From Anaerolineaceae bacterium (GTDB taxonomy: Bacteria > Chloroflexota > Anaerolineae > Anaerolineales > Anaerolineaceae): a stretch of 24,846 nucleotides of DNA. The stretch's first letter is position 1; each line of letters opens with the position of its first letter. A program made the position numbers and the translations under genes. Location of the stretch: assembly GCA_003446605.1 (NCBI GenBank), contig DMDF01000089.1, positions 1 to 24,846 of the forward strand. Reading direction: 5' to 3'. Positions 15,262 to 23,872 of the stretch are shown here, in pieces. The notes under the pieces are model-generated. The model searched no databases. It saw only the letters and a list, made by a program, of their open reading frames with translations, and was not told where the DNA came from.

Positions 15262-16283
15262 AATTGCACCTCTTTTTGTTTCGTGGTTGGTTTGGAATCG
15301 CAATTTTCCAATTGGGGTGGTTTGCGGGGTAAAAATCCTTGCGGGCGCAGAATCATCATGATGATCAAAAGCAAACCAAAGATGAGCATGCGATAATCGG
15401 ATAATCCTCGCAAGATATCGGGTAATGCAATAAGTGCCATTGCACCGAGAATTACCCCATATTGATTACCCAGACCACCAAGAATGATAAGACACAGAAT
15501 GTTAATGGAAACATTCATGTTGAAATTGTCGGGGAATATGGAACCCTGCCAGGCAGCAAAAATGGCGCCGCCGAGACCACCGATGAATGCGCCGAGGGCA
15601 AATGCCAATAATTTGTATTTTGAGGTATTAATGCCAGACATTTGTGCTACATCCTCATCTTCGCGCATGGCGAGCCAAGCGCGCCCAGTGCGAGAATGGA
15701 TAATTCTGTTCAATACAATTAACAAAACTACGATTACAGCAAATATCAGGTAATAAAAGTGTGTACCTTTGTTAAATACAATCCCGAAAAGGGTTGGTTT
15801 ATCAAGACCGATAATTCCCTGTGAACCATTCGTGATTTTTGTTAAATTCATCAACAGCATTCTTACGATTTCCCCAAAACCCAGCGTCACGATTCCCAGA
15901 TAATCACCTCGCAGTTTCAGAACAGGTATACTGACCAGAGTACCAACCACGGCAGCAATGGACCCGGCAATAAAGATAACAATCCAGAATGGAAGATGGA
16001 TGTCAAAGTGGGGGGAGGCGAGGAAGGCATAGGTGTAAGCCCCTATTGCGTAAAAAGCTGCAAACCCGAGATCAAACATACCGGCAAAACCAACATGCAC
16101 CAGCAATCCCATTCCGAGGATAATGTACAGCCCGGCATATCCAATGATACGAACCCACAGATTTTTTTGTGGAAAATCGAACAAGGGTAACGAAAGGAGG
16201 GCTGCTAATGCAATCGTAATGAGAATGTTTCTTACGATAGGCTTACTGAAAAAGGTTATTAAAGTTGATTTAAATTTGTTCAT
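15258..16283 (-). CDS. livM: Branched-chain amino-acid-type ABC transporter permease LivM
   Basis: This inner-membrane permease partners LivH to form the channel. It has 341 residues with eight to ten hydrophobic spans. Family landmarks include GLYIILGMGLLVHVGFAGMFDLGFAAFYAIGAY near the N-terminus, LRGDYLGIVTLGFGEIVRM, the cytoplasmic loop TGRAWLAMREDEDVAQMSGIN that contacts the ATPase, and the C-terminal RPQGFLPRKP. ATG 16283 is chosen because AGGTG lies six bases upstream. A GTG at 16298 would overlap the livH stop (TAGTG) and is the alternative. The gene overlaps livG by four bases. Confidence 0.95.
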   Translation of the reverse strand: MNKFKSTLITFFSKPIVRNILITIALAALLSLPLFDFPQKNLWVRIIGYAGLYIILGMGLLVHVGFAGMFDLGFAAFYAIGAYTYAFLASPHFDIHLPFWIVIFIAGSIAAVVGTLVSIPVLKLRGDYLGIVTLGFGEIVRMLLMNLTKITNGSQGIIGLDKPTLFGIVFNKGTHFYYLIFAVIVVLLIVLNRIIHSRTGRAWLAMREDEDVAQMSGINTSKYKLLAFALGAFIGGLGGAIFAAWQGSIFPDNFNMNVSINILCLIILGGLGNQYGVILGAMALIALPDILRGLSDYRMLIFGLLLIIMMILRPQGFLPRKPPQLENCDSKPTTKQKEVQL

Positions 16284-16297
16284 GATTGCACCTGGCA

Positions 16298-17308
16298 CTA
16301 CAATTTATTTTTACCATCGCGACCGCCCAGAATACCAGTTGGTTTAACGATCAGCATAATGATCAGAATGGCAAAAGCTACGGTGTCTTTATAAACTGCA
16401 GGTAGAAATTGAATACTGATTACTTCAGCAAGACCCAGGATATACCCACCGAGCATTGCTCCTGGGATGTTCCCGATTCCACCCACAACTGCTGAAGTGA
16501 ATGCCTTGATCCCTGGTGTAAAACCCATGGTAGGCTTGATTTGCAAATAAAAGATCCCGATCATTACTCCTGCAATCCCTGCCAATGCAGATCCGATGAA
16601 GAACGTACTCGAAATAATTCTGTTGACATTGATACCCATTAGTGCAGCTGTATCTTTGTCTTCCGATACAGCGCGCATGGCTTTCCCTAACTTAGTGTAG
16701 CGAACCAGAATGAAAAGCAAAACCATGAAAACGATAGCAATTGCCATAATTAGGATGCGGCTGTAGGAAATAAAAACTTCTCCCAATCTTATGCCGTCTG
16801 TTCCTAATAAACCTGGATAGGTTTTAACCATTGCTCCGCCAAAAGTCTTCGTAACATCAATAATTGCATTACCCCATGATGGGGGGAAGATGGTTTTTCC
16901 AGCTATACTGAGCGAGGCAAGTATTTCCCCGAATTTTGGGATAAGGCGGACAAATTCCTGAAGGAAAATAGATGTGCCGATTGCACTGATCAATGTTGCC
17001 AGTCTGCTGGCTTTTCGCAGTGGGCGATAGGCAAGTCTCTCAACAGTGACACCTGTTAGTGCCGCACCCAGTGCACCTGCTAAAAATGTAAAGATAATTG
17101 CTAAAACCGGGTGGCTTTCTGAAAAGCCGTTATTTGATAATTGCGTAATGGTGAAGTATCCGAAATATGCCCCGACCATGAAAATGTCACCGTGGGCAAA
17201 GTTGATCATGGAAAGCACACCGTAGACCATGGTGTAACCCAAAGCGATCAAAGCATAGAAACTCCCTACAGTTAATCCATTTATTAATTGTTCGATTAAT
17301 TTCTCCAT
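16298..17308 (-). CDS. livH: Branched-chain amino-acid-type ABC transporter permease LivH
   Basis: This is the permease partner of LivM. It has 336 residues and about eight membrane spans. It begins LINGLTVGSFYALIALGYTMVYGVLSMINFAHGD, the hallmark N-terminus of the LivH group, and carries the ATPase-contact loop TKLGKAMRAVSEDKDTAALMGIN. Between about residues 125 and 185 an extra segment of roughly 50-60 residues (ASLSIAGKTIFPPSWGNAIID and following) lengthens it relative to typical 290-310-residue LivH proteins. SD GGAGGA lies six bases ahead of ATG 17308. A stem-loop separates it from the SBP gene. Confidence 0.95.
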   Translation of the reverse strand: MEKLIEQLINGLTVGSFYALIALGYTMVYGVLSMINFAHGDIFMVGAYFGYFTITQLSNNGFSESHPVLAIIFTFLAGALGAALTGVTVERLAYRPLRKASRLATLISAIGTSIFLQEFVRLIPKFGEILASLSIAGKTIFPPSWGNAIIDVTKTFGGAMVKTYPGLLGTDGIRLGEVFISYSRILIMAIAIVFMVLLFILVRYTKLGKAMRAVSEDKDTAALMGINVNRIISSTFFIGSALAGIAGVMIGIFYLQIKPTMGFTPGIKAFTSAVVGGIGNIPGAMLGGYILGLAEVISIQFLPAVYKDTVAFAILIIMLIVKPTGILGGRDGKNKL

Positions 17309-17334
17309 CTGGTTCCTCCGAAAAAGAGAAGATA

Positions 17335-17356
17335 AAGGGGGGATTTCTCCCCCCTT
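17335..17356 (-). terminator. GC-rich stem-loop between the SBP gene and livH
   Basis: Arms AAGGGGGGA (17335-17343) and TCCCCCCTT (17348-17356) form a 9-bp stem with a four-base loop, and the T run on the minus strand is short and broken. It is eight bases past the SBP stop. It is probably a partial terminator or 3' RNA stabiliser that keeps SBP mRNA above permease mRNA. Confidence 0.7.
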
Positions 17357-17363
17357 AGTAGGT

Positions 17364-18620
17364 TTATTGTCCGAAATCGTAGACTTTTACAGGAACCAGA
17401 TCGCCATTTTCAGCTTTGAATACGGTAATCGAAACAACTTTCAGGTCACCATTTTCATCGAACTCCAGATAACCAGTGATACCACTGTGTGGTGTCGCGC
17501 GAACCTGATCAGCCAGCGTTTTCTTGGGGATTACCAGGTTGCCGTCTTCATCGACAGTCGCAACAGCATCGGCAGCATTCAAAATAATCATCGCTGCATC
17601 ATAGGAGCCGGGACCATATGCAACAGGGGCACCAAACTGTTCGGTGAACTTTGCTTCGAATTCATCGTACCCGGTTGCACCACCAACAGCACCGAAGGTC
17701 ATGAAGGCACCTTCTGCTGCGCCACCGGATGCTTCAACGAAGGAAGGAATAGATTTGATGCCATCAGGACCAAAGAAGACGCCTTCGAATCCGGCACCGC
17801 GCAATTGGTTGACCAGAAGTGCTCCTTCTGCATCCATACCTCCCCAGTAGACCGCGTCTGGATTGCCTTCTAGTATCGTGGAAATGACAGCAGAGAAGTC
17901 TTGATCTCCACGGGTAAGACCCTCAAAACCGGTGACTGTACCGCCATCTGCTTCAAATTTAGATTGGACTGCCAGGGCGATACCTTCGCCATAAATACTT
18001 TGATCATGAACGATACCCAACGTTTGCACGCCCAATTCGTTCATCAGGTAATCTACAGCAACTTCGGCTTGAAGATCATCGTTGGCGACAATTCGGAAGA
18101 TATTCTCATAACCCTGGGCGGTAACTTTCACAGCAGTTGATGAAGGGGTGACCATCAAAACTTTGTTCTCGCCGTAGATAGCTGAAGCGGGAACAACGGT
18201 GCCTGAACACATTGGACCCACCACACCCAATAAGTAGGGATTTGCCGAGAATTGTTCTGCTACGGTTACACCAGGGGCTCCTTCGCACTGGTCATCGTTT
18301 CCTTCTACTGCGACTTCCCAGCCTTTCAAGTCTCCGAAATCCTGAATGGCAACGGTAACGCCATTGAGCATATCCTGACCATAGGCAGCATATCCAGCGG
18401 TTAAAGCAGAGGAAACACCAACAACTACTTTCTCACCCGCGGGAATGACGATATATCCCCATTCGTCTGTAGCACTTTCAGCTTCTTCGGCTGGTGCGGC
18501 TTCTTCAGCAGCAGCTTCTTCTGCCGGAGCGGCTTCTTCAGCTGGCGTTGCGCCACCGCAGGCTGCAAAAAGAACCATAGCGATGGTTAATGAAGCAATA
18601 ATAAAAAATCGTTTAGACAT
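17364..18620 (-). CDS. livK: Amino-acid ABC transporter substrate-binding lipoprotein (LivJ/LivK type)
   Basis: This extracytoplasmic protein captures the substrate and hands it to LivHM. The N-terminus is a lipoprotein signal (MSKRFFIIASLTIAMVLFAAC, Cys21). Next is a 30-residue Ala/Glu/Pro linker built from repeats of 'PAEEAA'. The mature domain is a type I periplasmic-binding fold. It shows VVVGVSSALTAGYAAYGQDMLNGV, then VVGPMCSGTVVPASAIYGENKV, VTPSSTA, GIVHDQSIYGEG and SYDAAMIILNAADAV, all landmarks of the Leu/Ile/Val-binding family. The ligand could be branched-chain amino acids, other amino acids, urea or short amides. SD GGAGGAG precedes ATG 18620. It is the first gene of the operon, behind a strong promoter. 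Confidence 0.93.
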   Translation of the reverse strand: MSKRFFIIASLTIAMVLFAACGGATPAEEAAPAEEAAAEEAAPAEEAESATDEWGYIVIPAGEKVVVGVSSALTAGYAAYGQDMLNGVTVAIQDFGDLKGWEVAVEGNDDQCEGAPGVTVAEQFSANPYLLGVVGPMCSGTVVPASAIYGENKVLMVTPSSTAVKVTAQGYENIFRIVANDDLQAEVAVDYLMNELGVQTLGIVHDQSIYGEGIALAVQSKFEADGGTVTGFEGLTRGDQDFSAVISTILEGNPDAVYWGGMDAEGALLVNQLRGAGFEGVFFGPDGIKSIPSFVEASGGAAEGAFMTFGAVGGATGYDEFEAKFTEQFGAPVAYGPGSYDAAMIILNAADAVATVDEDGNLVIPKKTLADQVRATPHSGITGYLEFDENGDLKVVSITVFKAENGDLVPVKVYDFGQ

Positions 18621-18660
18621 TATTCTCCTCCAATAGGCATTTTTGTTGTTACTAATATGA

Positions 18661-18700
18661 TCAAGGGCAGGTTCTTTTTTCGTGGCGCATCACCTCCTTT
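18661..18700 (-). promoter_or_regulatory. Full-length SD sequence and nine-codon frame in the importer leader
   Basis: On the minus strand AAAGGAGGTGAT (18700-18689) matches the whole anti-SD tail of 16S rRNA. It overlaps an ATG at 18690 that opens MRHEKRTCP and stops at 18661. The SD-to-ATG gap is only about two bases, so translation of this peptide is uncertain. It lies about 70 bases ahead of the SBP start, which has its own SD. Confidence 0.4.
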
Positions 18701-18816
18701 ATATAGTGAGTAGAAATGATGAATGCTATATAAAAAAAAGAATTTTTCATTGGCATCTCTTTAATTCATTTAAGATCAAAGTCTGATAAAAAAGATACCT
18801 GGAGTAAATTGGCGCG

Positions 18817-18845
18817 ATTATCCCACAAAAAAGGACAAATGTCAA
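18817..18845 (-). promoter_or_regulatory. Near-consensus sigma-70 promoter of the importer operon
   Basis: On the minus strand TTGACA (18845-18840) and GATAAT (18822-18817) are separated by exactly 17 bases. The expected start is near 18810, which gives a leader of about 190 bases before the SBP ATG. Confidence 0.82.
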
Positions 18846-18862
18846 CTATTTAACCTGATAAA

Positions 18863-18880
18863 TGTCATATTTGTATGACA
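18863..18880. promoter_or_regulatory. Perfect inverted repeat upstream of the importer promoter (candidate operator)
   Basis: TGTCATA (18863-18869) and TATGACA (18874-18880) flank TTTG. Outer pairs CCTGAT (18854-18859) and ATCAGG (18881-18886) extend the symmetry with a three-base bulge. The centre lies close to -61 from the predicted start, the usual place for a class I activator. It could also fold as RNA at the end of the regulator transcript. Confidence 0.6.
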
Positions 18881-18909
18881 ATCAGGCGTTGGTGGTAGTT
18901 GTAAAAGAA

Positions 18910-21900
18910 TTATCTGGAAGGTTGAATAAGAGAATTAAAATAATGGATCGTTTCTTCTGAAGGCTCTAAGCCGTATTCTCGAGAAAGTTGTTGTTTGCAC
19001 TGTTCGAAAAGCCGGATAATTGCTGCCGTATTGCCAAATTCGTGATAAATGCCCATGGCATTACGATAGGCTTCTTCGTTGAAAGGTTCGTTCTTGATGA
19101 TCAATCTGCTGATCTCCAATGCTTTTTCTAATGAGTTTATGCTCAAGTAAATATCATACAGCTTTCTCAGAGATTCGAGGTAGATGTCAAAATAGCGCTG
19201 CCTTTCGGCGCTGAACCAGGTAGCATCAACATCTGCCAGGAAAGGACCTTTATAGAGTTCAACAGCAGCCTCATATAATTTGATTTTTCTATCAGCATCA
19301 TTTTCTTTTTCAGCTTGTGCAATATTCTGCTCAAAAGAAAGCACATCGTATTCAAAATCCAGTGAATTGTTAAACCGGTAGTAATTATCATGGAATACAA
19401 CCGCGTTTGATCCGATTGCTCGGCGCATTCGATAGATTGCGTTTTTGAACCTTCGCTTTAATTCTTCTGTCGAAGAATCAGGCCATAAGATTACCCCAAC
19501 TTCTTCCTTGGTCATCCCTTCTGGGTTGGAAAGGAAAAGAAAAAAAAGATCGCGGGAGGTCTGGGTCATCCAATCGGAGGTGGTGATGAGACGATTGTTT
19601 TGATAAACCTCGGTCTTCCCGAAACCGCGAATGATCAACTTTGGAGCTGCAAAGGGCACGACGGAAGCATGTTTACGGATGCGGCGGCGTACGTTTTGAA
19701 TTTTCTTTTGGTAAGCAAAGTTAAGTTCCATGAGAAAATCAATCTGTTTTGAAATATCAGCTAATCCGGAGAAAGATTTTAAGTCGTTGCGTACCTCAAA
19801 GCAGATAGCTAATAATTGAGTGTTGGTAGAGGTAGAGCTTAACTGTTTTACAAGGCGATTGAGCACTTCCTTTGCTTCATTGATGTGTTTGTGTTTCAAC
19901 AATACGAGCACCAGGTACATTTCAATGGTGAACAAAATAACCGATTGTCCTGAGCTGGTAAAATACTCCTGTGATTCCCGCAATAAATCCAACGCGCCTG
20001 TTAGATCGCCATAATAATACTTGAGGATGGCTTTTTCGACTTTGCATTGTTCGGATTCAAGCTGCGATCCGGATTTTTTTGCCTGATTATATGCCATATC
20101 CAGGAGGGTTGTAGCTTGTTTCAATTGTCCTTGAAGTGTTTTGATGCGAGTTTCAGCCAATCGTAGATAAAGAACGAGATATTGATCTTCTATATTCTGC
20201 GCGATCTCCATTGCCTGTGAATAAGCGTCCATCGCTTCTTCATTTGCATCAAGGTCTTTGTATAAATCGCCAATGCTTGCCAAGTCATATCCCTCTTCCC
20301 TATGATTCCCTCGAATTGTGGCATAGTTCATCGCTCTTTCAATGTTAAGGAAACTGTTTTCAAAGTCACCTTTTGCATGTTGCAATACACCCAGATTGTT
20401 GTAGAGATTTGACTGCCAGATTGAATCTCCTTTTTTATTCCATAGTTGTAAGGATTGGGTATAAGTTTTTTCCGCATCATCAAAAAGACCAAGTGTTTCT
20501 TGTATTGCCCCTAGATCAATCATAATCCTTGCGCTATCTTCATCCAGTTCCATTTCCTGGTATGAATCCAACGATTTAGTTACCCACGTTAATGCATCAG
20601 AAAGCATCCCTTGTTGATAATAGGTGGTTCCTATTGCACGCATGGCTTCTGCTCTTGTTGGGATCTTTCCCTTTATGTTTTTACACAAATCTAGTGCATG
20701 CTGTGCATCGGATAAAGAATCCTGATATTTACCTAGCAATCTCAGGGTTGTAGAACGTCGAACAAAATTCTCTGCGATCTGCACATTATCAGTTTCTACT
20801 TGCTGCTGCAGCTCAATCGCCGCGTTTAATAGCTCCAATCCTTGCGGTAAATTTCCTTTATTTACCTCAATGGTTGCTTTAAGAGATAATAAACGCGGGT
20901 TGCCCTGGATTCTATCTTCAGGGATGTAGGAGAACCAAGCACTCAGTTGTTTGATTCTACCCTTGGCTACAAAGGAAGATGCCCTCTCTTCGAGCAGGGT
21001 TATAATGGAATCTATGTCGCCCAGTTTGGAATAGATAACAAATACTCGTTCCCAGTCTTGAGCGTCGACATTATATTCAGCCAGTTTTATAAGGATAGCT
21101 CTGGCGGCTTCTGGGTACAGGCTTTCCATGCGGTGCTGTAGAAAATCGCGAAAGAGGTGGTGGTACCGCAACCAAAAACCTTCTTCCCCTATCCGAACCA
21201 CAAAAAGATTATTAAAGATGATGTTTTCCATCAACTCATGCCAGTTCTGCTTTATACCAACAGCAGGTTCGATGATGCGTTTACACATTTCAGGATTGAA
21301 TTCTTCTAATAACGATGTCCATAGTAGAAAATTCTGAATTTCACTACTTTGCTGGTCCAATACCTGCTGTGCCAGGTACTCGTATAACCCAATTCCTGAC
21401 GTACGAGATACTTTGGTGTGGTCACCGATCCCTTTGGTATTCATCTGAGTTGTAAGAAGCAAACCAGTGATCCATCCTTCGCTTTGTTGTGCATACATTT
21501 CTGCATCCGCGTAGCTGATTTCAGTATTATTATTCTTCTCAAAGAGTTTTCTGATCTCTTCGGGTTGAAAAACAAGTTCTTCTAAGCTCAATCCTCCAAC
21601 TTGCGAGCGAGCAACTAATAAGGGCAGGTCTGGCAGTGTTAAAAGAGTTCGTGAAGTAACCACCAGGTGGAAATTCTCACTTACCTTCTGCAGAAAATTG
21701 CTGAGAAACTCATCTATCTCTTTGCCCTGGTTTACAAGATGGTAATCATCCAGAACGAGAATGAAATGTTCGGTGATATTTTCGTAAATGTCATTGGTTA
21801 TGGTTGTGACAATATAATCGATATTAAGCTGTTCTTCCCGTTGCGATTTTAGAGCTGCGGTTGATTTTGCCCCAAATTCCGGGAAGCATTGTTGGATGGC

Positions 21901-22158
21901 AGAAATAAAATAGGTCAGAAAACGTGTTGGATTTTGATCAAGTGGATCCAATGCCAACCACGCCACCGGCCAATCATAGGAGGTAGCGTAATCAATCATC
22001 AGGGAGGTTTTTCCATACCCGGCAGGTGCAGCAATGATGATTAACTTAAAATCAAGCAAATCGTCTAGTAAGCCAAGTAAACGTGGACGCGAAAGCAGCT
22101 CTTTCCTTCGTTGAGGAACGAGAATTTTAATCTGTGAGATAGGTGAAAACAAAGCCAT
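18910..22158 (-). CDS. MalT-like STAND ATPase-TPR regulator with C-terminal SARP (wHTH-BTAD) module
   Basis: This is a large signal-integrating transcription factor of 1082 residues. Residues about 15-340 are a STAND NTPase of the MalT/LuxR family. The opening is ILVPQRRKELLSRPRLL, Walker A is APAGYGKTS (44-52), and Walker B is ILVLDDYH (133-140). Residues about 350-800 are TPR-type helical repeats, for example SLYNNLG-type blocks with GDFENSF and YDLASIGDLYKDL. Residues about 840-935 form a winged helix (LFLSNPEGMTKEEVGVILWP), and 940-1082 a bacterial transcriptional activation domain. SARPs usually have the DNA-binding part at the N-terminus; here the order is reversed. ATG 22158 has no SD, but TACAAT about 12 bases upstream hints at a leaderless message. 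A TTG at 22212 is less likely. It lies just upstream of the importer operon. Confidence 0.85.
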   Translation of the reverse strand: MALFSPISQIKILVPQRRKELLSRPRLLGLLDDLLDFKLIIIAAPAGYGKTSLMIDYATSYDWPVAWLALDPLDQNPTRFLTYFISAIQQCFPEFGAKSTAALKSQREEQLNIDYIVTTITNDIYENITEHFILVLDDYHLVNQGKEIDEFLSNFLQKVSENFHLVVTSRTLLTLPDLPLLVARSQVGGLSLEELVFQPEEIRKLFEKNNNTEISYADAEMYAQQSEGWITGLLLTTQMNTKGIGDHTKVSRTSGIGLYEYLAQQVLDQQSSEIQNFLLWTSLLEEFNPEMCKRIIEPAVGIKQNWHELMENIIFNNLFVVRIGEEGFWLRYHHLFRDFLQHRMESLYPEAARAILIKLAEYNVDAQDWERVFVIYSKLGDIDSIITLLEERASSFVAKGRIKQLSAWFSYIPEDRIQGNPRLLSLKATIEVNKGNLPQGLELLNAAIELQQQVETDNVQIAENFVRRSTTLRLLGKYQDSLSDAQHALDLCKNIKGKIPTRAEAMRAIGTTYYQQGMLSDALTWVTKSLDSYQEMELDEDSARIMIDLGAIQETLGLFDDAEKTYTQSLQLWNKKGDSIWQSNLYNNLGVLQHAKGDFENSFLNIERAMNYATIRGNHREEGYDLASIGDLYKDLDANEEAMDAYSQAMEIAQNIEDQYLVLYLRLAETRIKTLQGQLKQATTLLDMAYNQAKKSGSQLESEQCKVEKAILKYYYGDLTGALDLLRESQEYFTSSGQSVILFTIEMYLVLVLLKHKHINEAKEVLNRLVKQLSSTSTNTQLLAICFEVRNDLKSFSGLADISKQIDFLMELNFAYQKKIQNVRRRIRKHASVVPFAAPKLIIRGFGKTEVYQNNRLITTSDWMTQTSRDLFFLFLSNPEGMTKEEVGVILWPDSSTEELKRRFKNAIYRMRRAIGSNAVVFHDNYYRFNNSLDFEYDVLSFEQNIAQAEKENDADRKIKLYEAAVELYKGPFLADVDATWFSAERQRYFDIYLESLRKLYDIYLSINSLEKALEISRLIIKNEPFNEEAYRNAMGIYHEFGNTAAIIRLFEQCKQQLSREYGLEPSEETIHYFNSLIQPSR

Positions 22159-22451
22159 GGATATATTTATTGTATCAGTGAGTTTGTGGGTAGAAAATAG
22201 GATGAATGACAAATAAATTGCATGGTTTTCCCTTTCCCCGACGGCTTAACTTAATAAAGATTATTAAAGCATATTTAAACCCAATATGATCAATAGGTTG
22301 AAGCTAATTGTAATGTAGTTTGGAAAAAATTACGTGGGGTTCAACAGGTTATCTTTACCTGATATGGGAAGAGAATATGAGGGCTCACAACATCTATACT
22401 ATTCTTATTCAAGAAAATCTTTTGGTATTGTAAGCGGATAGGGAATCCCTC

Positions 22452-23402
22452 TTAAATTTCCAGCTGGTCTAATATATCATGTAAAATATGGGCTGAGTGC
22501 TGCAACGAATTCTTCTCCTGTTCATCCAGTGGCAATTCTAAAATATGTTCAATACCATGTTGCCCTATTGCTGCTGGTAAACTGAGGTAAACATCCTGAA
22601 TATCATAATAACCAGGGACAAGGTTAGATACAGATAGGACAGAATTTTGGTTGCGCAGGATACTTTCTACGATACGTACCAAACCAGCTGCAACGGCATA
22701 AAAAGTTGCCCCTTTTCGAGAAATGATTTCGTATGCCGCGTTGCGAACCTGCGCGCTGATATTCTTTCGGTGTTCGACAGGAATAGAACAACCGATTGAT
22801 TTACAGTATTGGTCAAGCGGCATTCCTGCTATATTTGCCAGGGACCAAACTGCAACTTCCGAATCGCCATGTTCTCCTATAATATAAGCATGTACATTCC
22901 GTGCGTCTAGTGAAAAATATTGACCGAGCAGCCAGCGAAAACGGGAGGTATCTAAGATTGTTCCTGAACCAATAACACGGGAAGCAGGAAGCCCAGAAAT
23001 TCTTTGTGCGGCATAACTGAGAATATCCACCGGGTTGGTTGCAATTAAAAAGATTGCCTCTGTATTGTATTGAATAATCTGTGGGATGATCTGCTTGAAA
23101 ATGGCAGTATTCCTTCTGAATAGGTCCAGCCTTGTTTCTTGTGGGCGTTGTGCAGAACCGGCTGCAATGACAATCACCTCTGCGCCGGCACAATCTTGAT
23201 AGGTGCCTTGATAGATGTGAACTGGATTTGTGAGAGGTACGGCGTGGTTCAGATCCATCACCTCACCTTCTGTTCGCTGAACATCCAGATCAATCAGGAC
23301 GATCTCTCCTACTAACCCGTTGAGCTGTAAAGCAAATGCGAAGGTGGTACCTACTTTTCCACTGCCTACAATGGCAACTTTATGTGTGAATTGTTCTGTC
23401 AC
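22452..23402 (-). CDS. ldh: L-lactate dehydrogenase
   Basis: It interconverts pyruvate and L-lactate with NADH/NAD+ in the cytosol. The 316 residues match the family. The Rossmann motif is IVGSGKVGTT. The active-site loop AQRPQETRLDL has Gln at the position that marks lactate rather than malate dehydrogenases. ATNPVD, GSGTILDTSRFR (substrate arginine) and IGEHGDSEV (catalytic His) are all present. The start is taken as GTG 23402 with GGGGA seven bases upstream; a longer frame would overlap the upstream gene. It lies four bases after the pterin dehydratase gene, so the two are co-transcribed. Confidence 0.93.
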   Translation of the reverse strand: MTEQFTHKVAIVGSGKVGTTFAFALQLNGLVGEIVLIDLDVQRTEGEVMDLNHAVPLTNPVHIYQGTYQDCAGAEVIVIAAGSAQRPQETRLDLFRRNTAIFKQIIPQIIQYNTEAIFLIATNPVDILSYAAQRISGLPASRVIGSGTILDTSRFRWLLGQYFSLDARNVHAYIIGEHGDSEVAVWSLANIAGMPLDQYCKSIGCSIPVEHRKNISAQVRNAAYEIISRKGATFYAVAAGLVRIVESILRNQNSVLSVSNLVPGYYDIQDVYLSLPAAIGQHGIEHILELPLDEQEKNSLQHSAHILHDILDQLEI

Positions 23403-23406
23403 GAAC

Positions 23407-23766
23407 TTATCCCCACAAATCCTCTTCCGCCAGGATCTTGTCATATAGATTGTTGCACGCTTCTGCCATTTGGAAGTCTTTTTCTTGAATTACATGGATG
23501 GCATGAGTCCACCAATATATTGTTACTTTTCCCCAGGAAGATTTTATTACAGGGTGGTGATTTTCTTGTTTTGCTAAATTCTCGATCAATTGTGTAAAAG
23601 CAAGCACTTGAGAAAAATTCTCAAATGTAAATGACCGCATCAATTTATTCATACTGTCTTCATGGATGATTTCCCATCCAGGAATATTATTCAAAAGGAT
23701 ATTTTTTTCTTTCTGCGTGAGCAGTTTTTGAATGGGCTCCTCTTGATTGACAACTATATTATTCAT
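23407..23766 (-). CDS. phhB: Pterin-4a-carbinolamine dehydratase (PCD/DCoH family)
   Basis: This family dehydrates 4a-hydroxytetrahydropterin and so recycles the pterin cofactor of aromatic amino-acid hydroxylases. Some members act in molybdopterin-related or regulatory roles. The 119-residue protein shows the family core: PGWEI, SFTFENFSQVLAFTQLIENLA, then ENHHP (His70, His71), SWGKVTIYWWTH (His88) and a following Asp97. The first 20 residues are a short extension before the usual start. ATG 23766 is chosen because GGAG lies five bases upstream; the GTG at 23772 overlaps that SD. No phenylalanine hydroxylase gene is visible. It is the first gene of an operon with lactate dehydrogenase. Confidence 0.9.
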   Translation of the reverse strand: MNNIVVNQEEPIQKLLTQKEKNILLNNIPGWEIIHEDSMNKLMRSFTFENFSQVLAFTQLIENLAKQENHHPVIKSSWGKVTIYWWTHAIHVIQEKDFQMAEACNNLYDKILAEEDLWG

Positions 23767-23771
23767 GAGCA

Positions 23772-23786
23772 CTCCATCAAATGGAG
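23772..23786 (-). promoter_or_regulatory. Small hairpin covering the SD of the pterin dehydratase gene
   Basis: On the minus strand CTCCAT-TTG-ATGGAG forms a 6-bp stem whose 3' arm contains the GGAG used as SD. It could dampen or thermally modulate translation; the stem is short, so this is tentative. Confidence 0.35.
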
Positions 23787-23872
23787 GATTTATCCATTTC
23801 TTTTATGATACTCGCAAAATGGACAGAATAGTATATGGAATGTATTAATATGGGTGATTCTCTCTGCATATA

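Noticed and set aside
18689..18700. ATCACCTCCTTT on the plus strand, identical to the 3' end of 16S rRNA
   Set aside because: The flanking bases do not match 16S rRNA; on the minus strand it reads as a full SD sequence, which is a simpler explanation.
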